DNA of 64,000 nt, from the NCBI RefSeq assembly GCF_030463565.1, contig NC_134652.1:17833397-17897396 (forward strand). Direction: 5' to 3'. The notes beneath the pieces are model-generated. The model had not been told where the DNA came from. It did no database searches and saw nothing but the letters and a program-made list of their open reading frames with translations. This stretch comes from Pelecanus crispus (taxonomy: Eukaryota; Chordata; Aves; Pelecaniformes; Pelecanidae). This document shows, piece after piece, positions 14,501 to 26,339 of the stretch (positions are counted from its first letter, which is position 1; each line of letters begins with the position of its first letter). Both the position numbers and the translations under genes were made by a program.

Positions 14501-15223
14501 AAACTGCAGGACAAAGATAGGATACATCTGTTAAAGACCATTGTTGGGAATACAAAATCCCCTAGTATTTAGGGGGATAAAATTAGTCTATTTAAATAAA
14601 ATTTAAATACATTTAAATAAAAGATAATTTACCAAAAGACTGAAACCTAGAGAAAAATGTGGGAAGTGCCATAGGTCACCAAATACGTTAAGGTGAAATA
14701 GCTGACAAATTACTGAATATCTTAGGCTGCATCTAAAATTGCAAAGACAATGTATTTTGAAATGCCACCAATAGTTCCTCATTTTTTGTTTGTCCAGACC
14801 AAGGGACATATTGCAGTACACTGTGCTTAACATCCGTACCCATACCACCTGCTTATCCCTCTGATGATAGCCAGGATGTGCTTTGAGCCTGGCATGGGGA
14901 CAGTTTGGATGTAGCTTTGGGTGTTTAAGCTAGTACTGGGAGCATGGGGAATACTACTAGACCTGTAGTACACAAAATGTTGTTGCAATGTATTGGAGGG
15001 AACAAGCACATGCAGGAAGGAAAGACAAAGGGAAAGAATACTAAAATGTATGTAAAAAATGTTTATAATTGTTTTAGAATCTAAAGACAGGCCTACATAG
15101 TCTTTTCTGTGTTTAAATTAAAAGGGCTAGGTGGCATAGTATGGGGTCTGTAACTGATGGTCAGCCAGAAGGAGAGTGTGGAGGCTTCATTTGTACAAAC
15201 AGGCTACTATTTAAGATTTTACT
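11561..15223. other. Intergenic, no gene seen
   Basis: AT-rich DNA with only short chance ORFs. A small local repeat of TTTTATGGTCC units is present at about 13092-13129. I see no splice-site-bounded coding exon and no RNA gene. Confidence 0.5.
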
Positions 15224-15680
15224 GTGATTAATAGGGAGAAACTAGCTGAAAATCTGAAGGTGGAAAGCAATCAAGATGAAAGTTACCATGAGACAATAAA
15301 GTTCATGATTCAAAGGAGAGAAAGAGATGAAAGAAGCAGAATAACCACAATGGTCCTCAAAAAACCAAACTTCAATAAACTCAAGGAACTGGTACTTGAG
15401 GTCATGGGGAAGGAATTCTAAGACAAAGAGAAGTTCAGGAAAGCTGAGAGTTTCTAAAAAGAGGTTTTTAAAACAGGCCATATTTTCATGCAAAGGAAAG
15501 AAAACTGATAAGAGTGTGGCTGCATTAGGGGCTCATCAATGACCTGAAAAAAATCAAAAAAGAATACTGAAAAAAGTAGGAACAAGAAGGCTGCATTGAC
15601 AAGAATGAATATAAAAGAACAGCACAGCAGGTTAGGAACAAAACTGGACAGACAAAATGCTATTGCCAGCAAGGGAAAAG
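15224..15680 (+). mobile_element. Decayed CR1-type LINE ORF2 remnant
   Basis: The + strand frame opens with about 65 codons (15224-15418) and then continues past scattered stops and frame breaks. The stretch reading SRITTMVLKKPNFNKLKELV resembles the CR1 ORF2 segment between the endonuclease and the reverse transcriptase, which in full-length copies reads like SRITTLDFRRANF followed by a leucine-rich helix and a WxxxL motif. Lysine- and arginine-rich sequence follows, as it does in CR1. The reverse transcriptase domain itself is not recognisable. The element is dead; its true borders are unclear and may reach about 16270. Confidence 0.45.
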
Positions 15681-16659
15681 CAAAATAATAAAAATGGATT
15701 CTTAAATCATTTTCTATTACACAGTAAGAGTTCTCTGCTTACCAGGAGAGGTGAATAAATACCAGATGCTGCAAAAGCCTGCAGTGCTTTCTGTTTCACT
15801 CCTTACCCTCTAAACAATGTGTATCATGATCAAAGTTAACCAGGAAACAGGAATGCAGGTTAGAATGGGAGACTATCAAGCTAATTAGATGTATTAGAAC
15901 ATTAAATTCTGATTAAATCTGTTAGATAATACTAAGGAGAAAACCTGAAATAATCTTGTAATGATTATACTATTGATTGAGGAAGAATGAGTGAGTTCCC
16001 AGAGAACCAGAAAGTAATTATTATTTATCAGAAGTGGGCAAGAGCACAGTAATGAGTGGAAAGGCAAGGTAAAGAGAATGACTTGGGGAATCAGCCAGAC
16101 AAACTGATACCAGAAGAGTTACTGAAAAAGCTGTCTAAAAAATCTGCAAGCATAGAGACTAATTTAAAAGGCTATATTAGGTTGCTAAGATCCAGAAGAT
16201 GGTACCGTAAGGTGGATACACAACTATTTAATATGTTATTTCAAAGGGTAATTACCAGTGTTAAATTGTGAAGATAAATTGAGTGGCATGTAGTAGGGGT
16301 AGGACTACCCACCCGTATGTTACGAGTGAAAAGCAGGTGCAGATCCCTCAGGGACAAGGCACAACGCTCAGTAAGTGAAAGCTTTGGGTTTATGGAAAGA
16401 GTAGCAACATTACCATGGTGGGAACCCTCAGGCACTAATGCTAATCAGATGGGGACCCAGTACAGTGGAGCCCTGCTTGGGAATGAAGCTCAAGGGAAAG
16501 CACTAGGGTAAATAATAAAACCTGTGCTGATTAACATATCATACATATGCAGTGCCCTGTTTTGCTCATTAGCGAACTGGTGTAATGCAGGTGCTGTTGT
16601 TCAAATTTCAAGAGCCGTGGCTGGCCTTCACCTTGGTGCCCGTGCAGATGGAGGGGAAA

Positions 16660-16801
16660 GCAAACTATCATGGCTTACTGTAACAATGAGATAAAACATG
16701 CTTGGGACTCTACATAGTCGGATGGGAAGAAGCAAACTATCCCAGGTTACAGGAACAAGATAAGATGTGCTTGGGACTCTACAAACTCAGATGGGGGAGG
16801 C
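16660..16801. repeat. Diverged 72-bp tandem repeat, two copies
   Basis: Both units start with GCAAACTATC (16660 and 16732) and share GCTTGGGACTCTACA and CAGATGGG-like blocks at matching positions. This gives a period of 72 bp with about a quarter of positions changed. Side-by-side repeats of about 70 bp are common in retroviral U3 regions, but no LTR ends or flanking retroviral genes are visible. Confidence 0.7.
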
Positions 16802-18019
16802 GAACTGCGTTACCTTAACAAAGTATTCTCACGGCCTACACCATATTATTATGGGTGGGGCCTGGATCCAATTGTGTCTGGGATTTTTACTAATGAAACA
16901 CAGGGTGGGATGGAAAGGACACTTACACAACATACAAGATTAGAACTCACAATAATCATGATGATGGTTTAAATTTAAGCTCCAAGTCTTACATTTCTGA
17001 AGGATAAATACAAAATGAAAAATAATTGCCGAACTGCAAAAAATCTCTGGGGACCATAATGGATCACAAACCAAATGTGAATCCATGTGTGTAGTTTTCA
17101 AACAGAAAAAAAAAAGAAAAAAAGAGGAAGACCTGATGTGTACTATAGAAGAGCTATATATGACAGAAGGTAATCATTTTGCTCTGGCACTATTGAAGCA
17201 TCAGCGGGAATACTTTACCATTTAAGCACTGCACTTAAGATACATACAGGCAAAATGAAAGAGAATAGAGGACAATAATAAAAATATGTTTAGAAAACAT
17301 TAACAGAGAAAGAGTGAAAGAATTAGACTTATCTAGAAAAGATTAGATTGAGCAGGACTCTGTGTGTGAAATGTTGCTGTAAAAAGTTATTGTAGCTACA
17401 GAGTGAGTTTTCTCCACGCTGTGTGAAGCTTAAGGCAAGCAGTATTAATTTTGAAGCAAGGGTGATTCAGTTTCAGTTTTTACATTGGAGGGCTTTGTGC
17501 GGAGCACTGGAATGGATTACTCACCTGTAACACACTTGTAGGATCCCCTTTCCTGTAAATGTGTAAGAACAGATGAGATCAAACTGTCTTCAGTGCCCAG
17601 GCTCACTTGGTCCTGTCCCTGAGAAGGGAGAGGACTCAGCAGTGATCTTCAGTCCCTCTGTGTTCTCAGTAAGGTAGATTGGACACAAATTCAAATACTT
17701 ACCTGCAATCAGGGAATGCTATTAATTCGGTTAATGTCATTGTATTCCAGTCACTTTAATTTTCAAGGTTTTATTTACATTTTTCTACTGATACATAGCA
17801 AAAGAGTAGGTGTTGCCAGGGTGTGCATTACTTGAACTTATGTAAAGGATGTTCCAGAGGGATACTGAATTTCCATTATATACATATGCTAATGCAGTGG
17901 AAAAATGACTTCGTTCTAAAAGTAGCAGAGGGGTAAAAGCCCGTCATGGACATCTCTCTGTTGGGGGAGGGTGGAAAGAAAAGTCTTGCCAGTCGTCTTA
18001 GCTGCCAAGAACTGAGTCA

Positions 18020-18170
18020 CCATCCTGGAAGGATTTAAAAGATGTGTGAATGTGACACTTAGGGACATGGTTTAGTGGTGGACTTGGCGGTGCTAGGTTT
18101 ACGGTTGGACTCGCTGACCTTATGGGTCTTTTCCACCTAAATAATTCTCTGATTCTGTGATTCTGTCACT
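18020..18170 (+). mobile_element. CR1 LINE 3' end, with octamer tail
   Basis: It contains the standard CR1 3' words ACTTAGGGACATGGTTTAG, TGGTGGACTTGGC and GGGTCTTTTCCACCTAAAT, then ends in ATTCTCTGATTCTGTGATTCTGT, the octamer-type tail that defines avian CR1 ends (named here as a pattern; it spans about 18144-18166). It is 5'-truncated and lies in the KNDC1-VENTX intergenic region. Similarity to the consensus looks high, so it is a fairly young copy. Confidence 0.9.
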
Positions 18171-21100
18171 GCCTCAGCTAAACTTCTGCAACTTTTTCCC
18201 TTCCTTTGTGTATCAGTTTCCTGGATGTGAAGTCTTAATATAACCAGGAGATGGCACAAGAGACCCTTGCAGCCTTTTAGATCTACATGCCGCACTATGA
18301 GCAAAGGTACGAAAAACGACCGGCCTTCCAGATGTCTGCCTAAAATCTGCGCGTCAGAAACAGGCAAACACGAAATGGCAGAGATTTTTTTTGTATTGTA
18401 TTTTTAAAACGAACATGTGTTTACATTCCGCTGCTCCCTTTATTCTTTTAGAGAAATGCATGCGCACACAACTTGGTAATTTTAAATCTTAGTTACCTTC
18501 TCTCGATGTGTAATGCACTCATTGGTGTAAAACCTGTCAAAGGAAGTACGCTGCATTGCTTGGAGGAAACGTAGACATTGAATTACGCATTACAGGGGCA
18601 GCGTCAAGCATCTTACCTAGCTACATTCCTGTCCTCACCCATTATAGCCCACCTTTTCCCTTATCAGTAAAATGGGAGGGGAGGTCAGGATATGTCTGTG
18701 CTCCCTGTTCTGGGGTGCAGTGAAAGTAGGTGGACAGAGTAATTTGTGCTGTGTTGCTACAGTTCTGCATCCTACCAAATTTATTCTCTTTCTCAGCTAA
18801 TAGTAACATTTGCAGGGTACTTAATGGAAGTGGCTGGAAGAAAGAAAACAGGAAGAAACAGTGTATAGTGAAGAATATACAAGAGGGGAAGAAATAACTA
18901 GAAACATGAAATGGAGAAGAGCCTTGAAGTCGGGGCTGGCGGGGGAGGGTAACACATTTCCATTTAATTTGAACAGGCTTGTTCTTGGAGCAGTACAAAG
19001 ATCTGATTTATATGAGATGTGAGTTAAGGGAAGGAAGAATCAGTAAAATACTTTCACTGCTGGGACCAATGCATTTCAAAGCAGCATTGTATGGCATAGA
19101 CCAGGATGGGCACTGAGAGTGATAGATGACCCAGGGCTGCCAGCTGTGATAGCTCATTCTCCTTCTGACTCATCATGCTCAAATGCTAACTCTAGAATCA
19201 AGAAAGAAAAATTATTCATTCTTTAACAGCTGAAAGTGAAAAGTTGCTTTCAGGAATGATAAATGCTTTAGTCATAGTATAGCTAAATTTCTTTAGAAGG
19301 TATTTGTGGGAAACAAAAAGTAAAAATAATGGAACATTTCTGATTTAATTCGTTCTCAGTTTTATATGTAAGAGGCTGTTAAATATAACTTCTAAAGTTA
19401 CCATCGTGAAAAAATTTATCCTTCTGCAAAGACTGACAAAGAATAAGGCCTTGATCTAAAATGTGAAGTAAGCCTCTGTTAGGTTTTGAAAAGATTTCAG
19501 GTTGTCTAAGTGTGACGTTTTGTGGTCTGGATCAGACTGTTAGTTCAAGTGATCTGAATAATTGCTAAAACCAGTGGGATTTGTGTGAATTTTCATATGC
19601 ACATTATTCTCTGTAGGTGCATATCGTATCCCTAGATAATTCATATTTTTAACACAACCCAGATCCTAAAGCATATTTACGCACCTAGCAATTAATCCCT
19701 ATCTACTTTGGAAAATAAAACCATTTGTAAAGCCACTTTTCATGCTGCGTTCTTTCAACTAACAGTTTTTAAAGTCTAATTACTAGTCTAGACAGAATTA
19801 AACTAAATACAGACTTTTGAGCAGTTTTGTTTGAGCAGTGTCCAGAGAGAACTCTCTCAATGACAGTATGACAGCAATGAGTGCTGAAGAAGAATTTACA
19901 TGCCTGAACCTTGGCTGGTTTTCAAACTATAATAGTTTGTGTAATAAAAATCAAAAAATAAATTAAAAAAGACAGAAACTGCTGGTCAACCTTGCTTCTG
20001 TAACTACAGTGGTACATTTTAAATGTGGTCCTGATTCGTATTGACTTTGACTTCTTTTTTAATAAGCTTAGATTTGGTTAAGGAACTGTTAAAAACATAA
20101 CACATGTAAGTGTTTTCTTTCTTAACATTTACAGCATCTCTCTGCAGAATATATGTCTTTTTAAAACATTTCACTGATTCTGCTTAGCTGCTGGTAACAG
20201 CCTTATGGTAAGGAGCCATGGGAGCTCTTGGCATTTTTTGAGGCCTGTGTTGATTTAGATCAATTCCAAGCATGATGAGACATTTAATTTTCATCTATGC
20301 ATTGTCACTCTGTTTATTCCAGGCCCTCCTGGTATTTCTGCACATATGGTCTCTTCATTCCTCATGGAAAAGTAGCTCTTATTCTGTCAAAGAGGAAAGA
20401 TTGTAATAATTGATAATAAAGAGATTGGTTAGAGGCCATTTGTAATGCTTTTAAGTCCTGAAGAGTGATGTCTCAGAAATTACAATGATTGGATAAACAT
20501 GCCAGGGCAAAGACCATATGAATTGTATAGCAGATGCCAGCAGCCCTTGCTTCCCTGGGCAGACCTTCATAGGAAATCTGCACGTCCACAGATGAACAAA
20601 CATCCTCCTATGTGTCCTAAGCTACCTTTTTCACTCTTTTAATTGCATCACCACCCAGCTACTCCCAAGGAGCACGTGTTCACTCTACTCTAGTCTCACA
20701 GGACCCTTCACTGTTACAAGAAAGGGTCACCTGCTGTCACAAAATGACAGTCCCCTCCTTTGGTCTTGTGTACTTCCAGTGCAGCAAGGCCAAGTTGTGG
20801 CAGTTTTCCCCAGTACCTGTAGGGAACCCAAGGTACTTGGCAGTCCTTAGTTACTCTCTTCAGTTCCTTCAAAGCTTCAGTAGGAAGGGGATATCTCAGC
20901 ACAATCCTGCCCCTCCGCAGGGCTCCAAGCTGGCTGACTAGGGCAAGGCTGGCCTTTGAGTTGGAAGAAGTGGAGCAGCAAGTAGTCCTCAAAGGCTGGG
21001 CTGTTATCCCAAAATACATCTGTTATCAACTGCCTACTAGGCATCCAAGCAGGACTAGCTAGTTCTGCAGAACCTCCTCAGCCTGAGACCAGTGTTGCGT

Positions 21101-24100
21101 GTATACATTTCTGCAGAGCTGCTTTGCATATAAGCACCATTATCTTGATCCCATCCTACCTGTCACAGCCAGATGTCTATAAAGCCACTTCTTGGCCTCT
21201 TTCAATGCAGCTGCTGCTCACAAGAAATATAGTAGTCAGTATCAAGTGACAAATCGCAACTCACTTTAATACCCTTGGATGCTAAAATGTTCCCTTCTCC
21301 ATCACCTCCCACAAAATGGCCTGGCCTGGGGTGGCATTTGGCATTATGATCCTCAGTCTCCTTTGGTTTTCAGGAAGCTGATGGTACTTACTTTCATGGG
21401 GTAGGTGCTGACTCCCCAGAGAGAGTAACTATGTGTTGTACAAACATCTGCATAAAGTATTGGCATTATCTTAAGTAAATGGATCTTAAGACTTCTGCTG
21501 GTGGCAGTCATGTTAGTATGTCTGAGCTCTTTGTCATAACCTCCTTGCAGCAGCAGAGTGAAAGGTCCTATCTGTTCCTGCTTCACTCTCTGACAAATTC
21601 CCAAGGACTTTAGCATGAGCAGGTTTTCATCCCATTGGCAACATCACTTGATTTTAAACATGGTACTTCTGAATCACAGTTTAGCAGGAGGTTTTCAAAC
21701 AAACACCTAATGAATAATACATAGAAACAGAAAGAAGGCAGCCTAAGAATTTTAGATAAAATTAAACTAGCAGCTGTTAAATATTGTAGCAGTCATCACA
21801 TCCAGAAGTCATCTGCCATCTATCCAGGTTACTTATACATTTCGTGCATAATGGAAACGAGATTTGGTTTAACCTTGTCACAATGTGATCAATTTGTGTC
21901 TCAGGGAGCGCAACATTTGACACCATCTTTTGGCTGTGACATTTGCCTCAATAAAATGCAATTAATAAACCAGCAGTGTATAAAGATGTAATTTGCAGCT
22001 CAGATGGTGAAAATGTCTTAAAACCTGTAAAGAAACTATGTGACAGATGTATCAGTGGATGCTAAAACCCAAGATTGTCTATTTTTTAGAGCACCATAGT
22101 ATGTCACATATTCTTTTTGTCCTATCCAACAGCTTGCCAGGTGCCTTTCTTTGTTGACATAAAATAAAGCTGGAAAAAATAATGTCATATAGATAGACTG
22201 TTTTATACTTTTTTAAAAAATATTTGTGTATAGATATATATGTTATACAAAGTATGTAAGCAGCATATAGTATTTATATGTTTATATAATATTATGTAGG
22301 GACTAGGAATGGAAATAATTCTGGGCACAAGGGACATTATCTCCTTGGGATGGGATCTAGCCCCATCTGTGGTGCAGAATGCTGTTAAAGTAATGAGAGA
22401 GATTTAAATCAAGAATGAAGTTTTCAGGAAAGTTACACTTCCTTTTTCTGATGTTTGTGAGAATTTAGTCCTCGAGAGTGGCATTTTGCCTGACCGCAAA
22501 GGAGGCTTGGCAGGATTCTGCAGGCAGGCAATGGCACTGGTATTCCCAGTTCTGACTGGAGAGGCTGCTTCCAGGCCACATGTTAAATACAGCTAACTCA
22601 AGAGACTTTGTCATTTAGTAACTCAGTTAACAGAGTAGACTCCTGCAGACTCCTGCATGTCTCCTCTCCATCTTCTGCCTGCTTGGTCTACTCATGAAAT
22701 ATGTTGGCACCAGAATTGGCTACTGCTCAGGAGCTCTGGTACTTTAAAAGATTTCCTCAGGTTTGTGGTGGGGGTAGTCTTCACATTTACCTAATGAAAA
22801 GAATAGTTAAGAACCTGTGTTTGGAATATTCAGGATGGGGCAGGGAAAGGGGTGGGAGGGGGATTTTTTTGTAAAATAGAGGAAAGTTAAAACCAATCTT
22901 GTACATTTTGGTCAAATAAACTTTCTAAACTTTCCATTGTTAATCAGAAAGTGCTTGGGAAGGATAAATGGATGAGGTTTTAAGTAATTAGATATCATAC
23001 ATTTTCATACAGTGAAAAAACAAAATATGTATGTCATGCAGGGCTTTGTCAATGCTAGAGATGTTTGTAGTCTTCTTTAGGTATGTGACAGATGTACAGG
23101 AAGCATTAATGCTTAATGTTTGTTTAGACATTTTTATACCAGTTCCCTTAGTTTCCTCCAGGAAGCTCATTTAGTGGGCTCAGGCTATTGCTGTAGCACA
23201 GGTTGCAGAGTCAATCCCTACCTACACAGGCCACAAAACAAAGGGCTCCAGGAGGACTATGGTCATGCCTGGTTGTAGTAGCACCCACAGGTTCTAGATT
23301 GGTTATCAACCACCTTTAAATGAAGGTGACAAGAGCATTTGTATTTTTGTTGGTCAGCGACAATTAACTCTTGAACTGTGGCATCACTAGTAGAGCAGAG
23401 GAGGACTCAGGCTATGCCATGAGAATGAACAAGCAAGGAGAGACAGCTTAGAAGGGGCTCACAAGTCAAACTTGAACATCGTTCAATGAAACAATTTTCT
23501 AGTAAGCAGAAAATGGTAGGATTTAGTGATGGATGGATATAGCAACCATACTTTGAATGGACAGGGAGTTGAAATGTTGGGTTTAGGAAAAGATAGTTGA
23601 AGAGGGCTTGAGTAAAACTTCTTACTGGATTAATATAAAGAAAAAGATCTATCTTTATAAGATTAACATTTAATACATTGAAAGAGTTAGACATAAACTA
23701 ATTAAGTAGGAGGGATTCAGTCTTCAAGCCTCTACCTCAGTGACAGCCTATGAAAGTGATAGAGGCTTGGTTACGTTAACTGTCATCTTGGAGAAAGTGA
23801 ACGCTGAGAAATCCAGCAGGAGTGGCAGGATAACAGAGCAAGTCACAGGGTAAATGGACAGTAGAGCACTGGGTTTGTGTGCAGGTGGTAGAGGGTGAGG
23901 GTAGAGCAGAAAGCAGGAACAAGGACAGACAGATCAGATATGCAGTCGTGATTTCTGGAGGCAGACTGATACAAAGCAGGGGTGTGATAGGTGTTATCAA
24001 TGGTGCAGTAGTCCCACTCCGTTCTTACACAGGAGGGGAAGATGAAAAGGGGAGGGAATGCATGATTACCCTGCAGTGAAAAACGGCCCGTAAAGCACCA

Positions 24101-24640
24101 GGAACCTCTTCTCAATATACTACAGAGGCATTACTGCAGCAGCTAAGTGTTCCTGTTATACACAAAACCCAAAGAACGATGGGAACACTTTTGAAAGACA
24201 TGCATAACGTAGTAAGAGGAAAGACAGGGAGAGTAAGATAGCAGAGAAACCTGTGTGACCTGCACAGCTGCAAGAGATCTGGGAGGGAAGATATGACATG
24301 AATTCTGTAACCTCAGCAAAAATCTCAGCAGAGTGTTAATTCTAAAGCAACAGTTGTCGTCTTCTGATTCTTTAGTCCAGAAAACATACTTTATATAAGC
24401 AATCAGGAGCTGGCCAATTGGTACAACTGAACTGTTTTTCTGTTTCACAGCCTTCTCCAAACCCCTCACCCTTTGCCTGATGCTTCTAACCTGATGCTGC
24501 AGTCCCAGGAGAATGCAATGAGTGAGTTTATCCACTTGCTTGCCTCAGCCTAGAGAGAAGCAGGCTTGGGAAGATCCCTTCAGACAGTGGGTCTTCTGCT
24601 TGAAAAGGAATGAAAAAGCCAGCTCTAGAGAAAGGGGGAT
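18171..24640. other. Intergenic desert between KNDC1 and VENTX
   Basis: AT-rich sequence with only chance ORFs (longest about 130 codons, minus strand near 24143-24535). It shows no homeobox, no paired splice sites and no CpG island until about 24.64 kb. In human DNA the corresponding interval holds UTF1; I see nothing like it here. Confidence 0.5.
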
Positions 24641-24820
24641 CGGGAGCAGCGGCGTCCCCTCTCCCGCCAGCGCCCGGGGATGCTGGTCCCTGTGCGCCCC
24701 CCCGGGGGTGCATTCCCCAGCGCCGTTTGAGGCCGCTCAGCTCTATAAATGCCATTTGCATCGGGATAGGATGTAACAAGAGCTGTAAATCACTGACGGC
24801 GGAGTGAACCTCTCCAGGGG

Positions 24821-25000
24821 CAGACACGGCGGAGCCGAGCCTCCGCGAGCTGTGGCAATGTGTGAACGGTACCTTTTGTTGGGGGGGGAGGGCTGATGGC
24901 AATTAGATGATACTTATCTGTCCCTTTGATGTGTATTTACACAAAGAACGTTTTCCTCTGGGACTTGCGGTATAAAGGAGGAGCCGCGCTCCCCGACACC
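24821..25000 (+). promoter_or_regulatory. VENTX: Gene A (VENTX) proximal promoter: Smad composite, T-box, GATA, TCF words and TATA box
   Basis: Words in order: CAGAC at 24821-24825, five bases, then GGAGCC at 24831-24836 (Smad4 plus Smad1/5-type composite); GTGTGAAC at 24860-24867 (T-box half-site); GCAATTAGATGA at 24899-24910 (homeodomain); TTATCT at 24914-24919 (GATA); CTTTGATGTG at 24924-24933 (TCF/LEF); TATAAAG at 24971-24977. The TATA box implies a start near 25000 and a leader of about 30 nt. An octamer ATTTGCAT lies just upstream at 24754-24761. Motif names come from known consensus sequences; occupancy is not shown. Confidence 0.65.
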
Positions 25001-25031
25001 CACCTTCCCGGCGTCTCCGAAACAAGGCAGG

Positions 25032-26103
25032 ATGACCAAGGCCCCTTTCTCTGTGGAGTGGCTGTCCCAGAGCAGCCAGGCCCTCAAGAGCCCCGCCGAG
25101 GGCTCCCCACACCGACCACCCTCCGCGGGCTGCCGGCCCGGCTCCGGCTCCGGCTCCAGCCCCGGCCTAGGCGAGCGGAGCAAGGAGCAGTCCGCCGGGG
25201 CCGGGGCCGGGGCCGGGGCCGGGGCCGGGCGAGGCGGCAGGAGCAGGGAGCGCTTGGCGGCCGCCCCCGCTGCAGGTAACCGCGGCCTCCGCGGCCGTCG
25301 GGGCACCCCGGTGCTTCCGCGCCGGGAGCGGGAGGACGGGCGGCCGCCGCGCCGCCCCCGCAGCCCGGCCGAGAACCGCCTGTGCGGCGGCTGGCCGGAG
25401 GCGAAGGGGACGGGCGGGCACCCCCGCGGCTCCCGGGCCGGGCTGACCCCTTTCTCCCTCCCCCCTGTCCCCAGGAGCGGGCGAGCGGCCGTGGGGCGCG
25501 GGGCAGCCCCCGCCGGAGGCGGGCGCCGAGGGCCCGGGCCCCGAGGGGGCGGGCGGCAGGGCCGGGCGGCGGCTGCGCACGGCCTTCAGCGCCGAGCAGC
25601 TCAGCACCCTGGAGAGCTCCTTCCAGCGGCAGCAGTACCTGGGGGCGGCCGAGCGCCGCAGGCTGGCGGGCAGGATGCGGCTCTCGGAGGTGCAGGTGAG
25701 CGCGGCGGGCACGGCACGGCGGGGGCTTGGGCACGGGCTGGGTGCCCTTGTAACCTCCGCTCTTCTCCTTCCCTCCTCCCCTTCGGCCCAGATCAAGACC
25801 TGGTTTCAGAACCGCCGGATGAAGCTCAAGCGGCAGCTGCAGGAGCTGAGGACGGAGCCTTTCTGCAGCCCCCCTCTGCCTTACGGACCTCAGAGCGGCG
25901 TTGTGCCCTTGCCGCTCACTTACGTGGCCCGGCCGCCGCCTCTGCCCCGGCAAGGGGCTGCCCCCGGGGGCTTCGCCTTGGCGGCGCTGCCGGCGCCCGC
26001 CCCGGACCTCAGCAGCGCCTGCAGAGCACAGCCCGTCGGCTTTTGGGCGGCACCCTGCCCTGTGGGGTACAGGGATCCCAGAGCTTTCTTGCTGGGTGTC
26101 TGA
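25032..26103 (+). CDS. VENTX: Gene A: VENTX homeobox transcription factor
   Basis: Three exons: 25032-25275, 25475-25695, 25792-26103 (777 nt, 258 residues, the same length as human VENTX as I recall it). The N-terminus has FSVEWLSQSS (residues 6-15), a Vent-family motif (human VENTX has a similar SVDWLSQSS). Residues 48-81 are rich in Gly, Ala and Arg, including an Ala-Gly repeat. The homeodomain is at about 112-171, with RTAFSAEQLSTLE in helix 1 and IKTWFQNRRMKLKRQ in helix 3. Thr at homeodomain position 47 (residue 158) is the hallmark of Vent proteins. The C-terminus is Pro/Ala-rich. Vent proteins are nuclear DNA-binding regulators in BMP ventral patterning and stem or progenitor control. 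The start was chosen for the TATA spacing and A at -3. Intron 2 falls between homeodomain positions 44 and 45. The whole gene is GC-rich (CpG island about 24640-26060). Orthology to VENTX is likely, but a tree with genes B and C is needed. Confidence 0.85.
25195..25229 (+). repeat. VENTX: GGGGCC hexanucleotide repeat in VENTX exon 1
   Basis: Five full CCGGGG units plus a partial sixth run in frame and encode alternating Ala and Gly. It is preceded at about 25138-25160 by a shorter GGCTCC run that encodes Gly-Ser. It is a low-complexity, G-quadruplex-prone tract inside coding sequence. Confidence 0.9.
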
Positions 26104-26327
26104 CCCTCTGATACGGACTATGACTAAGGAGGATTTGCACTACTGATAGTTGTCTGGGCTGCCCTTGTCTGTAACTGCCTAGTGGAGTTATGATGCAGCA
26201 CTGAGCAAAATATTTTAGAGAGACGTGCTGGACAACCTGAATCACGGACTTCAGGCGCCTGCATTTATAGGCAACTGTGTAAAATAGAAACACAGTGGGA
26301 CAAACACTAATATAAATGGAATCTTTT

Positions 26328-26333
26328 AATAAA
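26328..26333 (+). terminator. VENTX: VENTX polyadenylation signal
   Basis: First AATAAA after the TGA stop, 225 nt downstream; the AT-rich 3' UTR contrasts with the GC-rich exons. A further signal, AAATAAAAATG, at about 26718 could give a longer form. Confidence 0.5.
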
Positions 26334-26339
26334 CCTAAA

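Noticed and set aside
20714-21019. 101-codon minus-strand ORF in the intergenic desert
   Set aside because: No recognisable domain, no splice sites or CpG island nearby; length is within chance.
25084-25953. 289-codon and 209-codon minus-strand ORFs over gene A
   Set aside because: They are antisense shadows of the GC-rich VENTX exons, with no domain and Arg/Pro/Gly composition only.
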